This document shows positions 54,058 to 63,384 of a stretch of 64,000 bases of DNA, in pieces. Every line of letters starts with the position of its first letter. The first letter of the stretch is position 1. Below the pieces are notes generated by a model, which worked only from the letters and a program-made list of their open reading frames with translations, searched no databases and was not told the origin of the DNA. A program made the position numbers and the translations under genes. Location of the stretch: contig NZ_CP036425.1 of assembly GCF_007747445.1 (NCBI RefSeq), forward strand, positions 2,650,175 through 2,714,174, written 5' to 3'. Source of the DNA: Poriferisphaera corsica. GTDB lineage: Bacteria > Planctomycetota > Phycisphaerae > Phycisphaerales > Phycisphaeraceae.

Positions 54058-55020
54058 ATGGAAGATCTCAATAATCAGGAGATTTCGCAAGAAACCGAAG
54101 ATAGTGAATTTGACTTTGATGCTCTGAGTTTCGATGAAGAAATCGACGGACTTCACAATGACGAGGATGATTCTGGCGATGAGCTTGATGATTCCAGCGA
54201 ACCTGAAGATACCGAAGATGATGACGTTGAAATTGCAGAGAATGACAGCGACGATCAAGATGATAGTGGTGATTCCGATTTACGCGATACTGACTTAGGC
54301 AAACAGATTCAAAAAGTGCAGATGCGTAATGCAAATCTCGAAAAAGGTATGGATAAGCTGACCAAACTTGTTGAATCATTGGCAAATCGCCAATCAGCGC
54401 CTGCCGAATCACCCGTCACTGATACGCAATCCACACCAGATACTGAAACGCCCGCCTCTGTGGCGGATCTGAGCCAAATCAAGTTCGTCGATGAAGACGG
54501 CGTGCCACGGCCAGAAGCACAGGCGGAAGCCCTTGCAATCATTCAGCAAGGTCTTGCGCAAGAAAACCGGGAGTTTCAACAGGGATTGCTTGATCGTGTC
54601 AAGTCGCTCAATGACGAGACGCGCAGCACCGTCGATCAAGTCAAGCAGGAAAAAGCCGTTCAGCAGCACTGGCAAGAATATGCCAAACAACACCCTTCTG
54701 TTGGAAGTAAAGGTGGTCAAGAGCTGTGGTCAAAGGCGAAAGAACTTGCGAATAAAGAAGAGCCTAACGGATCGCCCGAAGAACTCGGCGCTATTGCCCG
54801 AACCTACTTGCGTCAATTGACCAAACAGGCTGAGGCTGCGGCGAAGAAAAACGAGTCTAAATCCAAACCTAAATCGAAAACCACTGAAGGCACCAAAAGT
54901 ACAAGAACCAAAGGTGCCAAGAGTACACGACAAGCTAACAAAAACAATTTTGACGAAATGTCAGACGACGAATTGCTGCGTGAAGCGCAAATTGAATTCG
55001 GGAATGATGGCTTGTTGTGA
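54058..55020 (+). CDS. Scaffolding protein candidate
   Basis: 320 aa. A very acidic N-terminal third (1-85, many Asp/Glu/Ser) is followed by coiled-coil-like helices (about 90-250) and a Lys/Ser/Thr-rich basic stretch (about 265-295, KKNESKSKPKSK) before a short C-terminal helix. This composition and the position between portal and capsid fit a scaffold that guides capsid assembly. AAGGA lies upstream of the ATG at 54058; an in-frame ATG at 54040 is less well placed. Confidence 0.75.
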   Translation: MEDLNNQEISQETEDSEFDFDALSFDEEIDGLHNDEDDSGDELDDSSEPEDTEDDDVEIAENDSDDQDDSGDSDLRDTDLGKQIQKVQMRNANLEKGMDKLTKLVESLANRQSAPAESPVTDTQSTPDTETPASVADLSQIKFVDEDGVPRPEAQAEALAIIQQGLAQENREFQQGLLDRVKSLNDETRSTVDQVKQEKAVQQHWQEYAKQHPSVGSKGGQELWSKAKELANKEEPNGSPEELGAIARTYLRQLTKQAEAAAKKNESKSKPKSKTTEGTKSTRTKGAKSTRQANKNNFDEMSDDELLREAQIEFGNDGLL

Positions 55021-55055
55021 TGCGTTGGCATCTTTCATGATGAAAGGTGTCTCAA

Positions 55056-56192
55056 ATGAGTTTGGGATATTCGGCAATTGATGCCTACATTGGTCGTTAC
55101 GTTATTCGTAAGCTTCATACTAGCTATATTACTAGATCGCCTCTTCGATATTTTATTGTTGGCGAAGACAAGAAGGAATTGCTTAAGCTAGGCAAACCCA
55201 ACGAATCCGTTGTTTTTGGGCGCAAGGATATGGGTAGCGCTCAGCGTAAAAAACTTGCGGGTTCAAAAGGCGTAGAGATCCGCTTCCAAAAAGATGTTCC
55301 TGATCCGCCAACAGCCGGTTCATATAATGGCGAGACAACGCCCACGGCAACCAAGTATGCTGAAGATCTCGTTGAAACTGGCGAAATTCGTTGGTCGGAA
55401 AAATGGACACCATTAAAGATACGTGAACACTCGCTTCGCATGGCCCGCAAATCTGGCAACATGGCAAACTTTGCTGCGATCGCCGAAGAAGTCGTCCAGA
55501 TGGGAATGAATGAGCATATTAAGCAGGATAACACTGACCTTCACGAAGGCACCCTGACCACTGAACAGCAAGATGCTGAAGTTTGGAATAGCTACCTTGG
55601 ATTGCGTCATACGCTTTCAGATGGACAAGGCGATGAGTCAGGCTATCGTTATTACGCAGGCAAAGACCGTAACACATATACACAATTACAAGCGAAAGTG
55701 GTTGACGTCGCCGCTGAAACCGCCGCAGGTAGATTACCTGATACAAAAATTCGTCTTAATCTCGCGCGTAAAGCAGATACCGTTTACGGTATGAATCAGT
55801 ACACCGAAGGAGGTGTTGGCCTTTGTCTTGTAAGCGCAGATTTATACGAGCCTCTTGCAGAAGAAGCCAACAAACGTGCAAGCATTTACCGCGAAAGTAT
55901 TGGTGTTCCTGATTTCGCTGTTGATGGATTCAAGTACCCTGTTATTCAAGTTGGCAACAAGTTTATAACCTATGATTCCGGCTGTAAGACAGGGGAAATG
56001 TGTTGTCTCAATCTGGACGACTGGATGTTTGAAGTCCAAGACGACGCTAACTTCCAACTTGAACCGTGGCAGCGTAAATGGCTCAACGAAGAGGGTGGCG
56101 GATACTATCGTTGGACACAAATACACTCCGTCACACGTCTCTCATGTGCGCGGCCGTGGGCCCAGCTTAAGTACACCGGCCTCACAATCTAA
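55056..56192 (+). CDS. Major capsid protein
   Basis: 378 aa, directly after the scaffold and before the adaptor. No transmembrane region; balanced composition with N-terminal SAIDAYIGRYVIRKLHTSYI and a central long helix (VVQMGMNEHIKQDN). This fits an HK97-fold coat protein, though I match it by position and general features rather than a signature. AAAGG lies 8 nt upstream of the ATG at 55056. A very strong terminator follows, usual for an abundant capsid transcript. Confidence 0.75.
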   Translation: MSLGYSAIDAYIGRYVIRKLHTSYITRSPLRYFIVGEDKKELLKLGKPNESVVFGRKDMGSAQRKKLAGSKGVEIRFQKDVPDPPTAGSYNGETTPTATKYAEDLVETGEIRWSEKWTPLKIREHSLRMARKSGNMANFAAIAEEVVQMGMNEHIKQDNTDLHEGTLTTEQQDAEVWNSYLGLRHTLSDGQGDESGYRYYAGKDRNTYTQLQAKVVDVAAETAAGRLPDTKIRLNLARKADTVYGMNQYTEGGVGLCLVSADLYEPLAEEANKRASIYRESIGVPDFAVDGFKYPVIQVGNKFITYDSGCKTGEMCCLNLDDWMFEVQDDANFQLEPWQRKWLNEEGGGYYRWTQIHSVTRLSCARPWAQLKYTGLTI

Positions 56193-56217
56193 AACCGTCA
56201 ACCTCCTCCTCTCAATA

Positions 56218-56259
56218 GGGGAAACGGCTTGGGCGATCGCTCAAGCCGTTTCCCCGTTT
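56218..56259 (+). terminator. Strong hairpin terminator after the capsid gene
   Basis: A perfect 14-bp stem (GGGGAAACGGCTTG at 56218-56231 with CAAGCCGTTTCCCC at 56242-56255) and GTTT at its end. The weak T run suggests partial readthrough into the tail genes. Confidence 0.85.
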
Positions 56260-56279
56260 ACAAAGAAGGATTAAAGCCT

Positions 56280-56915
56280 ATGAATCTACTTGAGGCTCAA
56301 CAGACGTTGACAGATTCCGTTCTTTGGAGTGGTGAGAGCTATCCCAAAGAAAAACTCAACCGAGCAATCCGATACGTCCTCCAAGACTTTATTAACGACA
56401 CCAAATGCGCCCGCAAAGTTGGTGTTGTCTCTGTATCCAGTGGTGATGACGTTTTAGATATTCTTGCATCGCTGCCAGATTTTAACATCGAAAGCATGGA
56501 CGGTATCCGTATTGGCAAGCAGCCCTATATTACGCAGGTTGGCGTGTCCGAAATCCTCGGTGATTATAAAAACCATCCGGATAAAGTCGGCGAACCAACC
56601 AAGATTGCCTTTGAAACGCCAGACAAAGGGATGATATTCCCCGTATCTGATGATAACTATGATTTCTCAGTGGTTTACTCCCCGCCTTTAACAGCCTTCG
56701 CGGTAGATACAAATACACCGGAAACAATCGAACTCAACATACCGGATCGCTTCATCGATGCGGCTTTATGGCATGGGTGTAAGGCGGCATTAACCCGTGG
56801 GCAAACTGGAGCGAAAACTAGCGAAGATTGGGCTATTTATACCCAGTACAAATACAAAATTGCTTCGAAAGTTAATCGGGTTTCATTCACCGCTTTTGCT
56901 GGCACTGCAATTTAA
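56280..56915 (+). CDS. Head-tail adaptor (gp4/gp6-like connector) candidate
   Basis: 211 aa. The helical start (EAQQTLTDSVLWSGESYPKE) and C-terminal RFIDAALWHGCKAALTRGQ resemble podovirus and siphovirus adaptors that sit under the portal ring. Placement right after the capsid gene fits. The start at 56280 is chosen over the in-frame ATG at 56229, which lies inside the terminator. Confidence 0.65.
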   Translation: MNLLEAQQTLTDSVLWSGESYPKEKLNRAIRYVLQDFINDTKCARKVGVVSVSSGDDVLDILASLPDFNIESMDGIRIGKQPYITQVGVSEILGDYKNHPDKVGEPTKIAFETPDKGMIFPVSDDNYDFSVVYSPPLTAFAVDTNTPETIELNIPDRFIDAALWHGCKAALTRGQTGAKTSEDWAIYTQYKYKIASKVNRVSFTAFAGTAI

Positions 56916-56925
56916 GGATTGATAC

Positions 56926-57675
56926 ATGAGCGATTCACTTATACAAAACGGGCAACTTGATATCAGCAATAATCCGGTGATCAACGAACTACTTGGATTC
57001 GTTCAAGCGGTCACCCCCACCGTGCCTGTTTCAGTTGGTAACACCGTTTCATACGAAACGGGGCGTACCACGTATCACGTTGGCGTGTCCGGTGTTTTTG
57101 TCGATGACGAGAATTACCCCAAACCCGTTAACGTCGCTGTTGCAAACTCGCCGTTCTCAAGAGTTGGCAGGGTCAGGCTCTCACGTTCATTCCCGACAAC
57201 TCCGACCAGCGGGGATACCGAGAACGAAAACACCTCAACATTCTCACCCGGCAACCCAACATTCACGGGGGCCATGACCGCCTACCAAAAGCAGACAGAC
57301 AGGCCGATCGAACCCGGCAGTATTAAAGTCAACAACCTCACAATCCCCTTCAGTAACGGTATCTCAATTAAGGGCAATGCAATCTTCGCCGTCAGGCGTA
57401 AACAGATCAACCGGGTCAAAGGCGGCGGAGTACGTGTGACATGCAACTTCATTCTCAACGGCAATATTACCTTTACCGGCAACACGCCGTTTGGCAGCAA
57501 CGAAACCGCCTATCAGACCTTCGCCGCCGACATACGCACAGACAACGGGCGTAAGATGACCGGCGATGTCATCGTGCCGCAGATGTCTGTGGACATTGAC
57601 TACGAAAACCAGACCCCCACACAAATCGATATGCGGGGCATGTTTAACGGCCTTGTTACTTTTGCGGATGTTTGA
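56926..57675 (+). CDS. Phage structural protein, beta-rich
   Basis: 249 aa, beta-rich, no signature I can name. The middle (125-165) has IKVNNLTIPFSNGISIKG-like strands. Position in the tail or neck cluster suggests a neck, tail-tube or fibre-base part. GGATTG lies upstream. Confidence 0.6.
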   Translation: MSDSLIQNGQLDISNNPVINELLGFVQAVTPTVPVSVGNTVSYETGRTTYHVGVSGVFVDDENYPKPVNVAVANSPFSRVGRVRLSRSFPTTPTSGDTENENTSTFSPGNPTFTGAMTAYQKQTDRPIEPGSIKVNNLTIPFSNGISIKGNAIFAVRRKQINRVKGGGVRVTCNFILNGNITFTGNTPFGSNETAYQTFAADIRTDNGRKMTGDVIVPQMSVDIDYENQTPTQIDMRGMFNGLVTFADV

Positions 57676-57677
57676 GC

Positions 57678-58247
57678 ATGAGTGATTACATGAAAGATCG
57701 ATTCGCAAAAGAACGTCGTGTGAAAAATGACCCGTACGCACCTGATCCTGCGCCTACAGCAGATCCACAAGATGAAGAGCGGGAACAGGAAAATCAAAAG
57801 CTTGACCAGATCCTTGAGATGGTTGAGGAACTTCTGAGCCAGTCAAGCGACCGAGCGGGGTTAGCGGGCCGTTTGCTGGACAACCTCGAAGAACGCGAGA
57901 ATGGCGAGGATGATGAGGACGAAACCTCTGTTGCCTCTGAAGGCGATGAAAAGAAGAAAAAGAAGAACGGCAGGTTTCGCAATCAAAGCGACAAGTTCAA
58001 TAACCAGAGCGATAAGTTTAAGAATCAAAGCAGCGTTCTTAAAGGACAAGTTGTACACGACGGGAGAGACGAACAAGAGGTTGAGCAGGCTAATGACAAT
58101 CAGGCGGGTCATCAGAGCGAATCAGATAGCGGCGATCTGAAGAAGGCTGTTGATGAAATGCGTGAAGATATTGCATCTATCGTCGAATACCTTCAGCAGC
58201 TTCCTGAACAGATGGTTGAGCAACTGGAAAACCTCAATGTCGAATAA
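57678..58247 (+). CDS. Charged coiled-coil phage protein with heptad repeat
   Basis: 189 aa, Glu/Asp/Lys-rich, with coiled-coil helices (about 36-75 and 150-189) and three near-identical seven-residue repeats of the form F-x-N-Q-S-D-K in the middle. No enzyme motif. It overlaps nothing but starts 3 nt after the previous stop. A structural spacer role is likely. Confidence 0.6.
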   Translation: MSDYMKDRFAKERRVKNDPYAPDPAPTADPQDEEREQENQKLDQILEMVEELLSQSSDRAGLAGRLLDNLEERENGEDDEDETSVASEGDEKKKKKNGRFRNQSDKFNNQSDKFKNQSSVLKGQVVHDGRDEQEVEQANDNQAGHQSESDSGDLKKAVDEMREDIASIVEYLQQLPEQMVEQLENLNVE

Positions 58248-58258
58248 CAAAGGATGAT

Positions 58259-59113
58259 ATGGCAACTTTAAAAAGACATATCCACGCAACGACCCGCGCC
58301 TACTACGGCGTGCAGGATTTACGACGAAGCCGTTTCGACGTGGGCGGTCTGGTGACTGGTCTGAGCTTGTCAGGTAACGAGGGGGTGTCTCAGGCTGCAG
58401 CAGATTGGCTTTTGGAAACAGGTGCTAATGATGTTTTTGATCGCATTCAAAGCGATATCCATGATGTGCCGATTAATGCGGTTCATATCAAACCATTCAC
58501 CAGCTCGAAAGCAATCGTCAAGCTGATCTATGCGTATGGTCGTGGCTCGAACATGCCATACGACCCGTTTCTTGCGTGCCCCAGATTGTCGATTGGGAAG
58601 CGTTCGTTCAAACATTTTGAAGATAAGAAAGAAGAATCCGAAGACCCAACTAATCCAGGCGGCGATCCAGTAATAAAAGTGATTGGAAGCTTTAAGGTAA
58701 AACGGTATACGATCTCTAGATTGCCGGTTATTACAATACTTAACGAGCCTACAAAGCCAGACCTACCAATAAACTCTTTTAATAGCGATAAGGTTTACTT
58801 CAACAACCTACCATGCGAACCATATACACTCGAGTATGTTGATCACGAAGTGCTTGATCCAATACCACACATCAACGGCACAATGCAATTTCCTCATGTC
58901 TATTTGTTCCACTATTGCGAAGCTGGGTGGGGAACAAAAAAAACAACAATTGAACTAGATGGAACTACTGAAACAGAGGACATACCACCAGAAGATTCTA
59001 GTGAATTTGCAGGTAAATTCATAACCCACCTAGGCTCTGGCCCCCCCACAAGTAAAACCAACAACACCGGTAGCGGCAGCACGATCGGTAAAGACGCACT
59101 TCCATCACCTTAA
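58259..59113 (+). CDS. Phage tail protein candidate
   Basis: 284 aa, start ATG after AAAGGATGAT. A central Lys/Glu-rich turn (EDKKEESED) separates two beta-rich parts. The C-terminus is Gly/Ser/Thr-rich (flexible). No signature; its neighbours suggest tail or fibre. Confidence 0.55.
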   Translation: MATLKRHIHATTRAYYGVQDLRRSRFDVGGLVTGLSLSGNEGVSQAAADWLLETGANDVFDRIQSDIHDVPINAVHIKPFTSSKAIVKLIYAYGRGSNMPYDPFLACPRLSIGKRSFKHFEDKKEESEDPTNPGGDPVIKVIGSFKVKRYTISRLPVITILNEPTKPDLPINSFNSDKVYFNNLPCEPYTLEYVDHEVLDPIPHINGTMQFPHVYLFHYCEAGWGTKKTTIELDGTTETEDIPPEDSSEFAGKFITHLGSGPPTSKTNNTGSGSTIGKDALPSP

Positions 59114-59121
59114 CTAAGCCT

Positions 59122-61398
59122 ATGACAAATAACGGAACAAAATCTCTACCCAACGATATAGCCATGTTCCCTCGGCAAGCCTTTTTCGTGACAGACAGCC
59201 GGGTCACAAGCTATCTCCGTCAAAGTTTCAGGCGGTGCTTGATATGGATCGAAGGCGAGGGAGATGTATACATTGATTCGGGTAACCAGGGTTCGCTGTT
59301 TGTCGAAAAGAGAATTGATTCTGAACCGAATCCATCGCCTTCGGTTTTAAAGCCTATCATCAAAGGGTTAAAACCATACCAAAACTCAAACTGGCGAGAA
59401 ATTGTAAATCACAATTTTTCATCTCTCATAACAGGATCCACGTCAAACGATATTGCTCTGGAAGGAAACGAATCTGGCACGCTACATTTCATTGATCTTG
59501 AAGCTGAGTCAATTGTCTGGTTCAGCCCAAAGTCACACGATCAGCGGTTCCAGAAAAACCAAAACGGCACATTGATCATTCCAGACGGCGCGTCAATCAA
59601 GGAAATCGCGGATATTTGTGATTACAACTTTTCGATGGCGATCACAAACGTGACCTGTACCAACGATTTTGTCATCCGAATTGTTAACCAAGGCATCTGG
59701 CATATCTTTGCTGAAAATCTTGACGGCATTCCCGATAATGGCGATGGAGCAGGCGGTGGAGGCGGCGGGGGTAGTAGCAGCAGCTCAGATGGGAATGGTA
59801 GCGGCAGCGGCCCCTCATCATCATCTAGCAATGACGCTGAGTACATGCAGTTTGCTAGCTGCTTAACTGGCGATGCGGCTGACTGGTGGCTCGATATTTC
59901 CGCATATCAACCCCAAGTATTCGAAATCAACGGTGAATGCTTTGTGCCTTCTGGGCATACAGATAACCCTCCAGGAGCGCTGATACCTTGGACAACGGTC
60001 AGTAAATACGATAGCTGTAACGATTGTCATGGATGCTGTAAAACTGGCGATTGTTACTTTCATCCTGATTCAACTGTTAGCGGATATCAGGAAGGTATCT
60101 CTGAGTTGGTATCAGAGGGAGAGCGGTTAGAATTTTCGGGATTAGAGTATGTGAGTTGTGGGTCATGGAAAGGCAAAGGCACCTTTAAGACACTTGGAGA
60201 AGACGGGTGGAGTGATGGGATAGAAAAGAATGTAGTCGTAACTTATGGTTCAGGTGCATTTTCGATCAATGGGAGTTCGCTGAAAGCAGAAAACTGTGAG
60301 TGTGAAAGTGGTCATTATTATTTAGAATTTAACGACCCTGTAGATGGCCCGCATAAAAGCACTCTAACTGTCAGTGTTGATAACAATGATAAATGCGCAC
60401 AGGATGAGGGCGGTAGTAGTTCATCATCACAAGCGGCTAATATGCCGTCATTAACTGTTCTTGCCAGCAACCCCGCCAACAATGCAATCTGTGAGGCATG
60501 TGAAAACTTTTTAGGCTATCAAGATGATAGCAAAGGGGTGAAGTGTGATGCGGTTACATCTTCATGCGGGTGTGTACGATTCTCACAAAGATGCCCTGAA
60601 AACAAGTGGGCACCTTCTGTTGAAGCTGTACAGGCCGTAGTCACACCGCCCAAGCCCGAACCACTGATCGTCTTTTATCCCTACGTGCGCGGTGAATTCG
60701 GTAATCGTGAGCTGCGGTATTCCATCCGATCTCTTGAAAACATCGAGGGCGATGTCGAAATCTATGTTGTCGGCGATGATCCCGGTATACCGGGTGGGCA
60801 GTTTGGGGCGATCAATCACATCCATGTTGAGAAGCGGTCTGGCTCGTTCTGCGACATGTTCTATAAGGCGATCTTGTTTGCCGGTATGCGATTCATGCAG
60901 GGCAAACAGTTTCTATGGATGAATGACGATTTTTACTTCGTCAACCACACGCCGCTCAGCTATCTCAAACACGCTAAAGCTTCTGGGCGATACAGCACAA
61001 GCTCGGTATCACGTATCACTGAAAACAATAACGGCAAGTGGCAGCAGCTCCGCCAGCGATCACTTGTGAAGCTGCTCGAAACGCGCACCAGAGCGTACGA
61101 CTACACGGGACACCTTCCCACAGTGTACGACGCGGACAAGCTGCGCGAATTGAACAAGACGTATCAGTTCATTAATGGGCAACTCACACCACAGATCATC
61201 TATCACAATCTTTACCCTTCCGGCAAACCATTCGCTGACAGGAAGCAATGCCGCGTTAGAAGTGAAATATCAATAGGTGAACTGCAGTCACAAGCTGAGG
61301 ACGCTTGTGTTCTGAACCATGTTGCAAGTCAATTCGGTGGCACGGTAGAAAAATATCTCAAAACACGGTTCCCGCACAAGAGCAGATGGGAAGGCTAA
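59122..61398 (+). CDS. Virion-associated protein fused to a glycosyltransferase-like domain
   Basis: 758 aa. Residues 1-205 form a beta-rich structural domain. A long Gly/Ser linker (208-236) and a shorter Ser-rich one (431-436) flank a Cys-rich module (247-428, with CNDCHGCC). A third, short Cys-rich part (457-491) leads into a Rossmann-like domain (514-758) with LIVFYPYVRG, IYVVGDDPG and WMNDDF (600-604), the last a DxD-type motif of nucleotide-sugar transferases or Stealth-like phosphotransferases. Catalysis is plausible but unproven; the domain may serve glycan binding. Confidence 0.7.
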   Translation: MTNNGTKSLPNDIAMFPRQAFFVTDSRVTSYLRQSFRRCLIWIEGEGDVYIDSGNQGSLFVEKRIDSEPNPSPSVLKPIIKGLKPYQNSNWREIVNHNFSSLITGSTSNDIALEGNESGTLHFIDLEAESIVWFSPKSHDQRFQKNQNGTLIIPDGASIKEIADICDYNFSMAITNVTCTNDFVIRIVNQGIWHIFAENLDGIPDNGDGAGGGGGGGSSSSSDGNGSGSGPSSSSSNDAEYMQFASCLTGDAADWWLDISAYQPQVFEINGECFVPSGHTDNPPGALIPWTTVSKYDSCNDCHGCCKTGDCYFHPDSTVSGYQEGISELVSEGERLEFSGLEYVSCGSWKGKGTFKTLGEDGWSDGIEKNVVVTYGSGAFSINGSSLKAENCECESGHYYLEFNDPVDGPHKSTLTVSVDNNDKCAQDEGGSSSSSQAANMPSLTVLASNPANNAICEACENFLGYQDDSKGVKCDAVTSSCGCVRFSQRCPENKWAPSVEAVQAVVTPPKPEPLIVFYPYVRGEFGNRELRYSIRSLENIEGDVEIYVVGDDPGIPGGQFGAINHIHVEKRSGSFCDMFYKAILFAGMRFMQGKQFLWMNDDFYFVNHTPLSYLKHAKASGRYSTSSVSRITENNNGKWQQLRQRSLVKLLETRTRAYDYTGHLPTVYDADKLRELNKTYQFINGQLTPQIIYHNLYPSGKPFADRKQCRVRSEISIGELQSQAEDACVLNHVASQFGGTVEKYLKTRFPHKSRWEG

Positions 61399-61400
61399 GC

Positions 61401-61775
61401 ATGACTGACACGGCAAAAATGGTACTTCATAACAAATGGCTCCCGTGGTTGGCCGCAATTATTGGGTTTTGCGGATTCTTCTACACCTTGGGTGGGCGTG
61501 ATATTTCACAAGCAGAGCGAGTTTTAGAAAACTCTGAAGATATCAGGTTACTCCAAGACACTAAAGCAGATCGCACGGAGTTAGAGAAAGCGGTTAAAGC
61601 CTTAAGCGAAAGCAATATGCGGTTAGACACAAAGACTGAAAAGCTCGCAGAGATTTATGTGATCTTAGCTGAAGTCAAGCAGGGCGTATCGAGCAACAGT
61701 CAGCGAACGGACAGAATAGAAAACAAATTGGATCGCTTCATGATGGCGTATCCAGCCAGAAAAGAAGGGCGATAG
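61401..61775 (+). CDS. Holin-like or membrane coiled-coil protein
   Basis: 124 aa. The start MTDTAKMVLHNKW is followed by one transmembrane segment (about 14-31) and a long charged coiled coil (about 45-115). This one-segment-plus-coil layout is seen in some phage holins and tail-tip proteins; either is possible. It starts 2 nt after the preceding stop. Confidence 0.5.
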   Translation: MTDTAKMVLHNKWLPWLAAIIGFCGFFYTLGGRDISQAERVLENSEDIRLLQDTKADRTELEKAVKALSESNMRLDTKTEKLAEIYVILAEVKQGVSSNSQRTDRIENKLDRFMMAYPARKEGR

Positions 61776-61777
61776 GC

Positions 61778-63334
61778 ATGAGCAAAATAGATCAGCTTGA
61801 AGCAATGGCATTGAGAAACAAGGGCTATAAAAATTCTTTCGGATTAAACCCTGTTAAACGAAAAAAGAAGAAAAGGCAGAAACTCGAATTAGGAGAAGCC
61901 ACTGATCTAGATTCGCTTATTTCACCATTGTCAAAAACAACACAAAGCCAAGACATTAAAGCAGCAGTCGATAAGGTGATCCTTCCATACAACCAAAACA
62001 CAAAAGCATCCACACCAATCAAAGGTGGTGGGCTACCTGATGAGAATAGTATAGATCCTCGCGTTGGATTGCATGAATCAAATGTAAACAATAAAAAGAA
62101 CAAGCCCAAAACCACTAAACCTGAGACTGCAACAGCTCAACCAGTCGGCAAGCCAAATCCAATAATATCAGCAACGCCCCACGTCCAAAGTACTGAAAAC
62201 AAAGCCTCGATAACACCAATAAAACGGGACGCAACCAATATCCAAACCAAATACACGCCTGAAGGGCAGGAAGCGTTATCATTAGGCATTCGACTATTAG
62301 ATGATGATTCAATTGCTCGAAATCGTGAGATTGACAACACGCTTGACCGTCTTTCATTGTCCAGTCAAATAGATAGAGGTGACGCAGTCGCTGCAAAGGA
62401 TATATCTCCACTTACTACCCAGCAGTTACAAAAAATGGGTGTAAATGTGGATTATAGTAACACTCCAGCAGCGCACGCATTAACGAAGTACTACCGTAAC
62501 GAAAATGAGAAGCAAGGCATCTATCCAACTACGGGTGATTTCTCAACTGATCGACAAGAATGGTCAGCAGATAAAGAAGCTCGAATCAGTGAAGCTGAAC
62601 AGTGGGCTGCCAATTTAAAAGCAAGGGGCTTGCTTCGCACAACACCTGAACAGGATGCAGAAAATCAAAAGCTGATTGCAGCGAGACGAAACGAATATCA
62701 TGAATCCGGTCAGGCTGAAGAAGATCGGCAGCGTAAGCAATTTGCAAGAGAACAAAAAACTAGAAGAGCTAATGAATATTTTGATCGCAGGCAAGATCGC
62801 CTTGATCAGCGATACGCACAACTTGATGAGCAAAAGCATGTAGGGGCTTTAAAAGATACTATTGATAATGACCCGCTCATAGCATCATTAATCCAAAATC
62901 GCACCTATAACGAACAACCCCAACGATCAGAAAACATTAGCCCAATACCTACTGGGCAAAGGCAATCTGTCCACTCCCCGCAGATGAAGGTTGAGGGGCC
63001 GATTTCATACACCCCCAAGAAACAAAAAATTACACTGCCAAAGCTCCCCAATAACGCCGCTGACCAGTACGGAAGCCGTATTAGCATTCGTCCGGACTAT
63101 CAGGTAGGCGGGGCGTACACGGATGAACAAGGCAATCCAATCACATCATTTACGCAATTGCCTCCAGAAGAACAACGGCGTGTTGGGCAATACTGGGCTG
63201 GATTTGCTGCGGATATGGGCGACATTGAAGTTGGTAAACACTTTGTTGAAAGTGAAAACGGCATTGTCCCTAATGATGATGGATGGGCACTAATAGGCCG
63301 CATTGCACAACATTATGGCGGATGGACATTGTAG
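61778..63334 (+). CDS. Large internal-virion or tail protein candidate
   Basis: 518 aa. A Lys-rich patch (residues 27-33) is followed by Gln/Arg/Glu-rich helical stretches (about 260-360, EQDAENQKLIAARRNEYHE), low-complexity Pro/Thr/Lys parts and no enzyme signature. Size, composition and position suit a podovirus internal virion protein; not recognised further. Its last 30 residues have an aromatic end (HYGGWTL). Confidence 0.55.
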   Translation: MSKIDQLEAMALRNKGYKNSFGLNPVKRKKKKRQKLELGEATDLDSLISPLSKTTQSQDIKAAVDKVILPYNQNTKASTPIKGGGLPDENSIDPRVGLHESNVNNKKNKPKTTKPETATAQPVGKPNPIISATPHVQSTENKASITPIKRDATNIQTKYTPEGQEALSLGIRLLDDDSIARNREIDNTLDRLSLSSQIDRGDAVAAKDISPLTTQQLQKMGVNVDYSNTPAAHALTKYYRNENEKQGIYPTTGDFSTDRQEWSADKEARISEAEQWAANLKARGLLRTTPEQDAENQKLIAARRNEYHESGQAEEDRQRKQFAREQKTRRANEYFDRRQDRLDQRYAQLDEQKHVGALKDTIDNDPLIASLIQNRTYNEQPQRSENISPIPTGQRQSVHSPQMKVEGPISYTPKKQKITLPKLPNNAADQYGSRISIRPDYQVGGAYTDEQGNPITSFTQLPPEEQRRVGQYWAGFAADMGDIEVGKHFVESENGIVPNDDGWALIGRIAQHYGGWTL

Positions 63335-63384
63335 GTATTCTTGTTTTCAACATTAATCTATCTTTTGATTAGGCTTAAAAGAGC

